From Linanthus parryae (taxonomy: Eukaryota; Streptophyta; Magnoliopsida; Ericales; Polemoniaceae): DNA of 64,000 nt. The notes under the pieces were generated by a model that saw only the letters and a list, made by a program, of their open reading frames with translations, did no database searches and was not told where the DNA came from. The stretch spans positions 141,075,368-141,139,367 of the forward strand of contig JALGPY010000001.1 in NCBI GenBank assembly GCA_023055425.1, given 5' to 3'. The position numbers and the translations under genes are program-made. Below, piece after piece: positions 46,191 to 57,309 of this stretch. The number at the start of each line of letters is the position of its first letter. Position 1 is the stretch's first letter.

Positions 46191-46520
46191 GTTTCGGGAT
46201 GATGGTATCCGCGAACGATTGGTGAGCCAGAATGGTGTCTATGCATCATTGCAGCGACGTCATACACTCCGGAGCACTTCCCTCGGCAGCGGGAGGAGGG
46301 GTTGCCGCAGGCGGAGGCGACACATATGTCGCAGGAGGGCTAGGAACACATTGTGAATTCACGTTACCCCACATCGCCGTTCGAGGAGGCAAGGTATACT
46401 GTGAGGCCGGATTTAGGTACCAAAGTTGGAGGTTGAGGAGTATGAGTAGCAAGGGGCAACATTTGAGTCGTTGATCCCTGAATTGAGGGTCACAACGTAG
46501 TTGCCGGTGGAGTTTGCAGG
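46191..46520 (-). pseudogene. Gag linker, frame-broken
   Basis: A proline-rich linker (TYVSPPPAATPPPAAEGSAP) is read on the minus strand at about 46340-46270. It is followed after one stop by ILAHQSFADTIIPKLD in the main gag frame. This joins the N-terminal coiled-coil part to the main gag part. Confidence 0.55.
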
Positions 46521-46835
46521 TTAGGATTGGGTTGTGGTTGACACTCCCAATCCTTGAGTGGTGGAGGATCCTCCTCCCTGAGAGACGGTGATGGTTGGTG
46601 TGGGGTTTGGAGCGAGAGTCCCCAGGACAGCCATTATCCGTTCTAGCTGCGCAGATTGAGCTTTGAGAGCCTTCGCCTGATTCTGGATGGTGGCGTCCAA
46701 GGCTTCTAGCGTCGGAGCTTCACCGTTGGCTGTAGGAGTACGACGAGCCTCCTCTCTCGAGGTGGTTTCCGTGGAAGGCGATCTTTTACTGACATCATCC
46801 TCATGAGACATGGTTGCTTGCAATGGTAAGTTCAC
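46521..46835 (-). CDS. Tat-type gag N-terminus
   Basis: From the ATG at about 46811, MSHEDDVSKRSPSTETTSRE leads into a stretch LEALDATIQNQAKALKAQSA with leucine and alanine spacing of a short coiled coil, then a Ser/Thr/Gly-rich tail ending at 46521. It starts about 40 bp inside the 5' LTR border, a very short leader. A few bases between it and the LTR (TTTTGGTAAACC in the sense direction) should hold the primer site, but I cannot assign its tRNA. Confidence 0.6.
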   Translation of the reverse strand: MNLPLQATMSHEDDVSKRSPSTETTSREEARRTPTANGEAPTLEALDATIQNQAKALKAQSAQLERIMAVLGTLAPNPTPTITVSQGGGSSTTQGLGVSTTTQS

Positions 46836-46851
46836 GTGGGGTTTACCAAAA

Positions 46852-47483
46852 TGTGTCTAAGAGAATCCGGCAGAGAGAACTCTGTGTACACCAAGGGAAG
46901 GGAATAGAAGATGGCACAGGAGATGTTGGGTTGTGTGTAGGAAGAGAGTAAGGCAGTAGTACTGTGAGAGAGAGAGAGAGACAGGATTCTGGCAGAGCTT
47001 TCGCGTATCTCAGGTCGTCCTCCTTGTATGGAAGGGTTAACGTCCTATATATAACGGAGAATGTGACCGTTGTAGTGTGGTTAATGCGCCCATCAATGGC
47101 GGCTTAATTAGCTTAACCACAACGGCACGTTCGTCCGCGTATATAGGGACCGTTACAGCACGTTATCCGCGTATACCGGAACCGTTATGGGGTTGACCGG
47201 GTTTGACCGGATTGACCGGGTTTATGGAGCTCGTGCCATAAATCTCTCAAAAGCAGTTACTAAAGGTCGCGCGCGAGCTTGGCTCGCACGCGACAAGGAC
47301 TTACTCTAGCCTCCAGACCACTAAGTCCCTACAAGTCCCGTGCAGTGGTATGCGAGGGCCCTGTCTCGCAGCCCCCACGTGGATCAGCGCGGCTGGTGAT
47401 CCAGTGTGTGGTGGAGCACAATATGGCGTGCTAGATGATTGCCACGTGGCTAGGATTTTCTTGTCCAGAAAGCACTATCTACA
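46852..47483 (-). repeat. 5' LTR of the Tat-type element
   Basis: 632 bp. On the plus strand it starts TGTGTCTAAGAG and ends ATCTACA; the sense reading is the complement. In the sense direction a TATATATAGGACG block (complement of CGTCCTATATATAACGG, 47040) could be the TATA region. Followed by ATAGT, the presumed target duplication. Confidence 0.85.
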
Positions 47484-47642
47484 ATAGTCAAAGACTGAAA
47501 GTCTTCTCTCAAAAAAAAAAAAAAAAAAAAAAATGAAAGTCTAAAACTGTAACGTGTATAAATGGGTGTAATGTCCTGCAGCACAAATCAGAGTCGCTAT
47601 AGGCTTCTCAACAACGTTTTTCAGAGGAAGAACCCAACAACA

Positions 47643-48024
47643 TTTTTTTTTTGAGAAAAAGGATTTCCATTAAAAAACTTGACCATCATCAGTGAGTGCA
47701 TCAAAATCAGACACCCAATTGGGATAACAACCGATCCAGACTTTTACACTTTGAATTCCATAACCCTCTTCAGCGAAATTATGCGCTAACAAGTTTACTT
47801 TCCTTGGAAACCAGTTCAATGATGGCTTCGTCGAAAGAAGAGATTAAGGACTTACAATCCTGCGCTACCAATCCAAATCCTCATTTATCGGCCTGGCCCG
47901 CTTTATCAATCATAAGACACGTGCGGATTCTTTGCAAGTCATTTCGACTTCTATCATACGCACACCCAGCCTTCGAGCAAGCATCATACCCTCTCGAACA
48001 GTCGTAATTTCCGCCAAACTAGAT
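47643..48024 (-). mobile_element. 5'-truncated L1-type LINE, 3' end
   Basis: Flanked by an 8-bp duplication CCCAACAA (47633-47640, 48025-48032), with a tail of ten T on the plus strand, i.e. poly-A on the minus sense. Decoded on the minus strand: AEITTVREGMMLARRLGVRM, then LLAHNFAEEGY, then YPNWVSDFDALTDD. This is the RNase H domain at the end of plant L1-type ORF2, with stops. The insertion is short, as usual for abortive target-primed reverse transcription. Confidence 0.8.
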
Positions 48025-48040
48025 CCCAACAAATTTTTTT

Positions 48041-49100
48041 GAAACACATTTAGACAATTAGTTCCAAAACAGATTTATTTACTCAATAAAAGGATTCCAC
48101 TAGAAATTATAAATACCATTTAGAAGTATACACTTTTGTTATTGAAGCATGATGAATGGAATGCATTGATCATAAAAAATCTGTTTTTCATTTTTATGAA
48201 GCACTCCAACAAATAAAATGTAAGATAACATAAATTAGTCTTTCTTACGTTACAATTTCTTTAAATATTGCTAATTTAATGATAAATTGCCATTTGTGAT
48301 GCAGGACAACAGGGATTGGTCTCAAACAAGCAATTTCAAATTTTTGTTTATTTTTTATGTAATTTTGTATTACATTTTTTTTTTTTCATTTTTGATGTAG
48401 TTTGTAAACTGGATAAGATATTGATTGTCTTAGAGACATTGATTTTATTTTGGATTTTAATGATGCACGGGTTAAATGCTAGTGTCATATCTAATTATAC
48501 ATGGATATTAGTTACAAATGGATGAATTAGTAATTATTAAGTGAAGTTATTGATTGCATTAAGAGCTGGTCAATTCCCACATTAATGCAAATAAATAAAA
48601 AATTAACAATAATCATATCATAAACAATTAGGAATTTTATAATGAAAAATAGGAATCAGATAACAAATATATTAAAGTTAATGGAATTGTTTTTTAAAAA
48701 AATTATAGACATTCAAATATGGGAAGTAAAACTCTTCAATTCCTCACAAGAACTTTATTTCAATTTCTATTAACAAATATGTATTATAATATGAGCCTTG
48801 ACATACTAAAGATTCTATCAATATATAAAGAATAAAATATTTTTTTCTTACTAACTTGATTGTTATTGAGAAACATCAGTGATCTCATGTTCTTCATCTT
48901 ATATTTTGAAACTTAAAAAAAATTTGGTACTTACAAGAGAAAGTAATATGAAATGTTTACTAAATACATGTGCATCATTTCCTAAGTATTTTGAGAAATT
49001 TATTATATCTCTAAAATAGATAATGACAACCTCTAACACTCAGAATTAAATATCTAGGTACCATGTAGCGTATGTAGCGTAATGAAATTAGACAAAACTT
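48041..49100. other. AT-rich sequence, no gene recognised
   Basis: Very AT-rich, with no frame of interest and no terminal repeat seen. It runs up to the target duplication of the CACTA element. Confidence 0.45.
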
Positions 49101-49103
49101 CTA

Positions 49104-49405
49104 CACTACAGGAAATTAGGGCTATAGCAGCGGGTATTTTTACCGGCGGCTTCAAAAGCCGCCGCTATAGGAGGTTTATCCCAACGGGTATAAGTTAACC
49201 GCCGGCAAATAGTTATTCAGCTGTGGACCCGCAGCCACAAGTTTTATCTATTGCGGCGGTTGGTCATTCAACCGCTGGCTTAGAAAAATTATAGCAGCTG
49301 TTTGTCATTGAGCCGTAGGCATACCTTTTATAGCAGCGTGTCATTGCAGCCGCTGGTAATTGATGTAAATAGCGGCGGTTTGAACCGCTGGCATAGAACA
49401 CGACT
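49104..49405. repeat. Left subterminal repeats of the CACTA element
   Basis: About ten copies, in both orientations, of words such as AGCGGCGG, AACCGCCG and AACCGCTGGC. In CACTA elements such subterminal repeats are binding sites for the TNPA-type protein. GCTATAGGAGGT at 49163 recurs at 54302. Confidence 0.75.
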
Positions 49406-49789
49406 TTAAAAATAATATCATTTAATATTAAAAGTTGGGATATGCCGAGAATCGAAACGTGTACCTACTGCTTGAAGTGCTGTAGAACTTTCCAGCACGC
49501 CAACATTCATCTATAAGATGGAATGTTAAATTACTTAACTTGTCGTTAGCTTGAAGTTAAACAATTGGTTATATTTTTATTTTGAACCTTTCAAAATATA
49601 ATACAAATGCATGCATAAGTTTATTATTGAGTAAAATATTTAAAATACACTTATAAGTTTATTTTCATAATTATGAATACTTATTAATTTATTATAGTTT
49701 AACATTATTATATTTTCTCTTCGATCTTTACGATTGTGCATCGTAGTGGTTTTCACTTAGAAATATATTAATATATGGACGCAATCACA

Positions 49790-51060
49790 TTTCTAATATA
49801 TCAATTGGACTATCGATTGTTACTCATCCTTCAATTGGATCACCGATCCCTCCTAGTGAACTCAATTAATCTTTAATGGACCAAATTGTACTCTTAATTT
49901 TCACTTGCCTTTGAATTGGATTCTCACTTAAAAGTCTGCACTCAATTAAATTGTCGACATCTTCTTATTAACTCGATTGAAATCCTAATTGACCAAATTA
50001 TTCACTCTACTGTGACTCACACCTCAAATTATATTGTCGAGCTCTGCTTATAACTCAACCGAACTTGTAAGTGACCTAATTGAAATATCTAATATTACTT
50101 TGCCCAATTCAACCGTTGATCTCTAGTAATGAACTAGATTTGATGAGGGGTCGACCAAACTGGACTCTCAATTGTGACTCTCGTCTCAATGGGAAAATCA
50201 ATCTTTACTAGTGAACTTAAATCGGACCACTAATCTACCAGATTGGATCCCCGACTATGGTTCCCTACTAATTACACCAACAGTCTCTTGTAATCAACTA
50301 AATCAAATGACTAAGTACTAACTGAGAAAGTTCAGCTATACTTGAGACTGATCGCGCAAATGCATTGTCCACCTCTACCGATAGCTTGCAATTGAAGTAT
50401 CGATTGTGCCTGACCCCTCGATTAGACTGTCATTCAATGCTAATAAACTGAATTGAACTTCTAATTAATCGGATTGTGCTCAATTGTACTCTCCACTTCT
50501 ACTGATGAACTCAATTGACTTCTGATTGGCCAATTCCGGCTTGATCTCTACTAATGAGCTGAATCGAGCTATGAATTTTGACCAAATTGAATTACTAATT
50601 GTGACACACTCTCACCTGGATTGCGATTTATACGAACTCATTAAAACTTGCAATTGATCAGATTGAACCATTACTAGTAACCCTACTTAACATGGGGCTT
50701 TCGGTCTCTACTAATGAACTCAACCAAACTACCAACTGACCAGGAGGACTCTCGAGTCTAACTTAACCCTCGATTGTGACCCACTACTAAATTAGATTAT
50801 CGATCGCTACTAATGAACTTAATCGAACTAGTGATTTACTAGGGGGACTTTTGATTTTGACTCACCCCTTAATCAAACCATTATTAAATACTAGTGAACT
50901 CGACCGAACTATTAATTGACCAAAATCATACTGTCAATTTAAATTCATTGTTCAATTGGACTGTCAAAGGTGAGCTCGATCAAACTACTTATTAGCTAGA
51001 TCATACTCCCAACTGTAGCTGACCCATTGAATGGATTGTCGATATTTACACTTAATATTC
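49790..51060 (+). repeat. Decayed tandem array, period about 80 bp
   Basis: Around 13-15 diverged units, each starting near GAACTCAATTGAACT and continuing with AATTGACCAAATTG, a CTCAATTGTGACTCACC-like part and ATTGTCGATCTCTACTAATG. Unit starts are seen near 49858, 49971, 50053, 50133, 50215, 50508, 50716, 50816, 50897 and 50974. Some units are shorter or longer. It lies wholly inside the CACTA element. Confidence 0.7.
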
Positions 51061-54000
51061 TTGTAAGTGATTAAATATGTACTTCGTTATTGACATTATA
51101 ATTTAAATTTAATTATGCATTTTGTCAGTCAATTAATTATCAACTATAATTTAATAAGTTTTTCAAAAGAAAAAGAAAATAAATTATAATTGAATAATGT
51201 TAGAAATTCCCCTCGCCCGAAAATTCCCCCAATATTTGGCTCTTGTTTTCGTTATAGTGGTTCAATTGTATCTCTTGTCCTCACTTTGGAGTCACGAATT
51301 GAAGGATGTAGAAGAGGGTGTAGGGTTCTCTCGATTAGGAGACAAGACTTCGATCTGAGATACCTCACAATCCCTTACAAGTTTATCACTTATTTGGTAT
51401 GTGTTCATCACTTATTCGATCCAGTTTCTCCTATGTCATTATTTGCGATTCAATTGAGCTTTCGATAATACTGGGTCCTTCATGCATGTCTATGTCCTTG
51501 TGTTTCCAGTATGTCCCTAATTCTTTGGTATACTTCTGTTAAGAGTTAGGTGTTATGGTGGTGTTTGATGTGGGTAGTAGTAGCCTACTATTATTGGTTC
51601 TTTCAGAGTTCAGAGTACATATAATTTTAAACATTAAGAGAAAATAAATGTATTGTTAATGTTGGCTTGTGTTTTTATCATGTGTTTGCTCTCCAACATT
51701 AGGAAATTTATACAAGCATGACAACTCCAAGTAAAAGGTTTATTTTGGCATCTTTTATGAGTTTAACCTAGCTTCTCGATCTGTATGGAGTGTGTTCATA
51801 GGTGGTATTGACACAGTCTGATCCCTCATATCCTTGCACTTCAGTGGACTGTTTTGTCCCCTCTTAATGGCTTCACATGGCTACAGGAGACTAACTAGCC
51901 TACTCTTTGTTACCTGAACAGATACTTGGACTCAAATAATTCCAATCTCGTCATGGTATCTCCTTATATAAACATATTCAGTAACTTGTTTGAAGTGAAT
52001 GACCCATTTAGTAAGCTGACAGATCATTCTAAAGACAACACAATGAAGTTGTCCAATTCAGCACTCAGTTGCTCGTCCATAACTGTATAATTCTTACTGA
52101 AGTTAACTTGCCATGTGCTACCGTATATGATTGTATTTTATGTTTTATGTTGCAGGATAACTGAAACTTCCAGCTCTATTTTGATAAAAAATCATCAAGG
52201 TTCTTCCTATTTCCTCAATCCTCCTCCTAATACTTAATATCGCTATTGTGCTATACTTTTAATTTACTCCATAGGGCTTTTCCTTTATCTGATCTTCTTT
52301 CATCTCTACATCCGTTTAATACTGACTTAGTGACTTTTGAACTACATATGTGGCAATAGGTAAGGTTTGGATCGATTTCGACCCCGTCACTATCAAAGGT
52401 ACTGTCTGAATTGCTCGAGTTTCAATTTGCTGGCACACATGGATTCGATTTCTTATTTTTGACTACATAATAGTATGATTTCTTATCGTTGTCAATGCAT
52501 TCCTAATACAATATGTTATTTCCCCAAGCTTCAAGCCGAGCAGTGAGTTTATGGCGAATGTACCACTGCACGTTGATGCCACAAAGTGGGCGGAATTGGA
52601 GAGGGTGTGGTCAAACATATGATTTCATCATGTTGTAGTTACTGGCTTCTTTGCTCGTTAATCATTCAGTTATATGTTGAATGCAGAATTGGACAGGGTG
52701 GACTTACTATTGGCAAAGCAAATGTTCGGAACTCTCCTTAGGTTATTTCTTAATGCAGTTAACCTTCTAGAAATAAAATATTGGTTTTAATGTAATGTTT
52801 TAATTATTTAGTACATTTCAGGTTGCGGAACCAGTTGGTGGTCGACATTCTACAAAAGCGAATTCTACATATGAACCATCCCCGTCCCTGATTGTGGATC
52901 TCCATATGAGTTGATGTTGGCGTCACTATCAGGTTATTATTGATCCCTATACACGGTGTTTCTTTAAGTAGGCATATTAGGATGCATATATAGTTATTCC
53001 TTATTTCTATGCTGAAGAAGTGGGTATCTAAATTGTAATATTTATGCTCATCTTTACATTTTTTGATAGTTGAACATAATTGCTAGCTTATTAAGGAAGT
53101 ATCCAAGACTGACGAGGAATGCAATAAACTAAAGTAACAAGTACTAGCTTATCAGTTAGTAAGTACATCGCCTTTTAACATCACTTAGGTTGAAGTCTTG
53201 CTCAAGTCGATTATGCTTTCCCTCAAGTCGGCCAAGCTAAGTCATAGCTCAGCTAAAATCCCCAAAATTCATCACCTGATCTTACAATGTCCCGACGCCA
53301 GTCCCCTATACCATGGACTTGGTAGTATGACTTTACCAGCTACAGCTCTACCCATCAATCTTTGTCGATATCCTAGCAATATAATCTTATAATTCAGACA
53401 TGAGAGTTCAAGCTCATACATTGACTTATATTTTTTAAAGCTTATTCAAGGAAACAGCTTCCAGTTGTGTTGAGCTATTTTCAATATGATAGTCTGACCT
53501 TACTTTACCATAGTTTTGCAGGTTATATGCAGTAGTGATTATTTTTTATTAGCTACATCTTGAAGCTTAGAAGTTAGAACTATGTGTCTATAGTTGACCT
53601 GTTAGCTTAGTTTTCCTTTCTTTCTTTCCTTTGAACTTCTCATATTTTGATATGTCCCAATCCCTACAGGCTGCATACAATTCGAAGAGGTATATATCGT
53701 TCCAACAATGTTAGTTCGAGAATAGGAGCCTATTGATCCAGATGCAGCTATGAGCAATGGCGAGATGAATAGGCTTATTGAATTTATGGAGACTAGGAAA
53801 GTCGGTTTGAATTCATCCTGCCCAGCTATAGAACTTGGAAAGAGAAGCCAGGAAGTGTGATAATTTCTATATGAATATGCTTATGAATTTCATATTTGAA
53901 GGTTCTTTTATGTAAAAGAATGAACATTTTGTTTATGTAAGGGTATAGATATTTTGGAACATTAAGTAGTGATGTATGTATGGAGATTGTCACATGTCGG

Positions 54001-54140
54001 AAATTCATGAAATCGTTGAAATCATCATATGAGGCCCTTTGTTGTTTTTTGGTGAGAGAATCAGGTTGTGGATTGCACAGATTGTGTTGTTTATTAGTTT
54101 TTAATTTTCTATCTGAACACTAATTGGGGTGGGGGATCTG
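51061..54140. other. CACTA interior, coding not recognised
   Basis: No long frame is present. The longest plus-strand frame, 51190-51468, has no motif I know. A short stretch at 53745-53860 (EPIDPDAAMSNGEMNRLIEF) looks exon-like and could be the end of a transposase-like gene, but nothing confirms it. Confidence 0.35.
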
Positions 54141-54149
54141 TATTAGCTG

Positions 54150-54474
54150 ATTTCGCCATAGAAAATCTTTCCCGGCGGCTGAATCGCCGCTAAAGCCGTA
54201 CTTTTGGCGGCAGTGGAAGCCGTTGTAATAATCAAAAGTATTCTCAGCGGCTAAACCGCTGCTAAAGTGTTTAAGCTATCCCCTCGTCCTAACCCGCTGC
54301 TATAGGAGGTCAACCACAGCGGCTTGTCCACCCGCCGCTCAGAACCTATGCTAGCAGGGAGCTAGCGGCGGCTGGTGGTACTTTTGCCAGCGTGTCACCA
54401 CCCGGTGCGATAGATCTATGGATGCGGTGTTATGCCGGCCGCTTGAGCCGCCGCTGCCCTTATTTCCTGTAGTG
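54150..54474. repeat. Right subterminal repeats of the CACTA element
   Basis: CGGCGGCTGAATCGCCGCTA, AGCGGCTAAACCGCTGCTA, CCGCTGCTATAGGAGG and similar words recur in both orientations up to the terminal inverted repeat. Same family of words as the left side. Confidence 0.75.
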
Positions 54475-54544
54475 CTAGGAAATATGTTAATATACATGTA
54501 GCATAATTACTTATCAAATTATTACAAAAATGGTTTGTATTTTT

Positions 54545-55790
54545 TTTTGTCTAGAACACTAAAGCTTTCATTTCGAAAAACAGAGTTACAACATAGAGGT
54601 TCGAATAGGAGCTCTTAAACAATCGTGGGCCAAATTGTGAGCCAAAACATTGAAACATCTGGAAACAAAAAAGAAGCTACAAAAAGAGAAATATCATCTT
54701 AACTTTGAACAATCCTCGCTAGTTTTGAATTCCAGGACGAAGAACCGAGTTCAGCTGCTTAATAACCGTTTCACAATCTGAGTAGAAAGTAGGGGTGCAA
54801 CTTGGGCGGGTTGAACCCGACCTACCCGAGCCCAGCCCGATCTTAAATAGGGGCCGGACACATAGTTTTGGTAACTTGGACGGGGTTGGACAGAAATTCT
54901 CGGCCCGAATTGCAATTAGGGTCGGGCTTGGGCACAAATATAGAACGACGGGCTAACCCGAATTGCCCAATTTTCATGACCACTACGTATAGATATTAAA
55001 TTTAAAAGAATTATGTAGCATATCTAACATGAATATGCTACTTTTCTTTTAATTATTGGCGATGTTTTAATCATTGTTTTGTTCTTGAACTAGTTGATTT
55101 GTTTTTTCGCCACCAATTTATTATTCTCTTATGTTTTTAAGAATATATTAAGTTTAATGTACTAGCCCGAATTCAATCTAAACCCAAATTAATTTATACG
55201 AATTTGGGCTCGGACGGGTTGACAATGCTCTTAACTCGGGTCTGACTGGGCTTGGGCAGCTACCACAGAATTCGGGCTCGGGCTTGGACAGGGGTGCCAA
55301 CCCGTCCAGCCCGCCCGAGTTGCAGTCCTAGTAGAAAGCCACTAGAGTTCCAACCATTTCTTTTGCACCAAATCAATGAATCTCTAATGGCCCAAGTTTC
55401 AAGGATAATTGGATCAGTGATGCCAGAAAATGACTGATAAAATTTACCAAAACATCTACCTTTGGTGTCCAAACATACTGCTGCAATACTTCCTTTGTTA
55501 AGTGTACCACCAACCTCAACATCCGTGAAAATGTTGAATTCAGCTGAAAGAGAAGGAGGATTGCAGCTGACTTCTTTGCTCAATGAGGGAGGCAATGGCT
55601 TAATATTGTGTCCCTTGAACTCAAACATACAACACAGAGCTTTGTTAACAATCTGTAATGGCTGCCATCTCAAATTATTAAATACCCAATCGTTTAGTAG
55701 AATTCTCAAATTAAAACAATACATGATTAAAGATATGTATTTGAATGATATGTCCTCATTACCATATCCGGTTCTATTTATCTATTAAGT
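54545..55790 (-). pseudogene. LINE RNase H copy A (carries a MITE)
   Basis: Minus-strand L1-type RNase H: FNIFTDVEVGGTLNKGS (first catalytic Asp), DPIILETWAIRDSL (Glu), and after the MITE the frame resumes at SDCETVIKQLNS (second Asp). The segment upstream includes RILLNDWVFNNLRWQPLQIV. A LINE-like 3' tail (run of T, CTTTCATTTCGAAA, 54541-54580 on the plus strand) follows only this copy, so it is probably the original insertion. Interrupted by the MITE at 54790-55330. Confidence 0.7.
54790..55330. mobile_element. hAT-like MITE (541 bp)
   Basis: The terminal inverted repeats begin TAGGGGTGCAACTTGGGCGG on the left and, inverted, TAGGACTGCAACTCGGGCGG on the right. A perfect 8-bp duplication GTAGAAAG flanks it (54782-54789, 55331-55338), the hAT superfamily length. 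It contains several CCCGACC / GGTCGGG-type inverted words and no transposase. Confidence 0.85.
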
Positions 55791-56204
55791 ATACCCTTAA
55801 TATTTTAGTAAAATACTTAAAAAGTAAATGTATAAGCTTATATTTCTTCCAACAATAAGCTTAAAGAAAGAAAACACGAAGCATATATATTTCGTGTATG
55901 GAACAATTAGTGGTTATTAAACGATTGAAAATGAATATGCTACTTATGATATATACGTCAATTATATAATTATAAGGGTGTACATTACTCCTCATTTCTT
56001 TATTTGAAGTTTTAAATTAGAGAATCAACTCAATCATGATGCTTGTTTATAAAAAGAAAAAATGAATGATGAAGAAAAATATAGAAGAATACCGTGTATA
56101 CAAGTAGACCAGTGTGATAATTCGTAGGTATTAGAACTTTCAGATTAGTTGCATATAGGACAATTGACATGTTTAGGGCAACATTCTTTTAACTAATTTT
56201 GTTA

Positions 56205-56800
56205 ATGGCTCTCAAACAATCCTTGGCCAAATTATGAGCCAAAACATTGAAACATCTGGAAACCAAAAAGAAGCTACACAAAGAGAAATCACATCTTAAC
56301 TTTGAACGATTCTCAAGAATAGTAGCTATTTTTGAATTCCAGGACGAAGAACTGAGTTCAGCTGCTTAATAACCGTTTCACAATCAGAGTAGAAAGCCAC
56401 TGAGTTCCAACCATTTCTTTTGCACCAAATCAATGCATCTCAAATGGCCCAAGCTTCAAGGATAATTGGATCAGTGATGCCAGCAAATGACCGATAAAAT
56501 TTATCAAGACAACTACCATTGGTGTCCAAACATGTGCTGCAGTACTTTCTTTGTTAATCCTAGCACCAACCGCAGCATCTGTGAAAATGTTGAATTCAGC
56601 TACAAGAGAAGGAGGATTGCAGCTGACTTCTTTGCTCAATGAGGGAGGCAAAGGCTTAATATTGTGTCTCTTGAACTCAAACATACAGCACAGAGCTTTG
56701 TTAACAATCTGTAATGGCTGCCATCTCAAATTATTAAATACCCTATCATTTAGTAGAATTCTCAAATTCAAACAATACATGTTTAAACATATGTATTTGA
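56205..56800 (-). pseudogene. LINE RNase H copy B
   Basis: The minus-strand frame 56780-56430 gives RILLNDRVFNNLRWQ and NIFTDAAVGARINKE, then loses frame before GHLLASLIQLSLKLG. The rest continues in other frames. Equivalent to copy A without the MITE. Confidence 0.7.
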
Positions 56801-57309
56801 ATGATATGCCATCATTACCATATTCGGTTCTGTTTATCTATTAATGTATACCCTTAGAATATTTGTAAAATACTTAAAAATAAATGTATAAAATAGAAAT
56901 GAAGGTTGAAAAACCTTTACTAAAATAATTAATACTCAAATGTATGATATTAATGGAAATCATATATTTCTTCCAACAATAAGCTTAATGAAAGAAAACA
57001 CGAAGCATATATAGTTTGTGTATGGAACAATTAATAGTTATTGGACGATTGAAAATGACTATGCTATTTATGATATATACGTCAATTATATGATTTTAAG
57101 GGTGTACATTGCTCTCATTTCTCATTTGAAGTTTTAAATTAGAGAATCAACTCAATCATGATTCGTTCTTATAAAAAGAAAAATGTATGATGAAGAAAAA
57201 GATAGAAGAATACCGTTTATACAAGTAGGCCAGTGTGATAATTCATAGGTATTAGAAGTTTCCAATTAGTTGCTTATAGGAGAATTGACATGTTTAGTGC
57301 AACATTCTT

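Larger units (their letters stand above)
40138..47483 (-). mobile_element. Tat/Ogre-type Gypsy deletion derivative with antisense ORF
   Basis: Two nearly identical LTRs (46852-47483 as 5', 40138-40759 as 3', minus-strand sense) enclose gag, protease and RT on the minus strand and a plant-mobile-domain reading frame on the plus strand. RNase H and integrase are absent. The likely target duplication is ATAGT (40133-40137, 47484-47488). The purine tract AGAAAGGGGGTTAA (40760-40774 complement) adjoins the 3' LTR. RT motifs (ICVDFRDLN, MPFGLKNAGATYQR, YVDDLVVKS) are those of the Tat lineage, in which extra reading frames, some antisense and with a plant mobile domain, are known. Total 7.3 kb. Confidence 0.82.
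49104..54474. mobile_element. CACTA (En/Spm) DNA transposon, 5.4 kb
   Basis: The left end reads CACTACAGGAAATTAGGGC and the right end is its inverse (GCCCTTATTTCCTGTAGTG), with a 3-bp target duplication CTA (49101-49103, 54475-54477). Subterminal regions on both sides are rich in GCCGCCGCTATAGGAGG-like words. The interior shows no recognisable TNPD or TNPA transposase frame, so it looks non-autonomous or strongly decayed and would be moved by a related enzyme. Confidence 0.88.

Noticed and set aside
47508..47532. Poly-A run as the tail of a retrocopy
   Set aside because: No coding or element sequence ends at it and no duplication is seen; likely a simple A tract.
49790..51060. CRISPR-like or coding array
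   Set aside because: Diverged satellite of changing unit length with stops in every frame.
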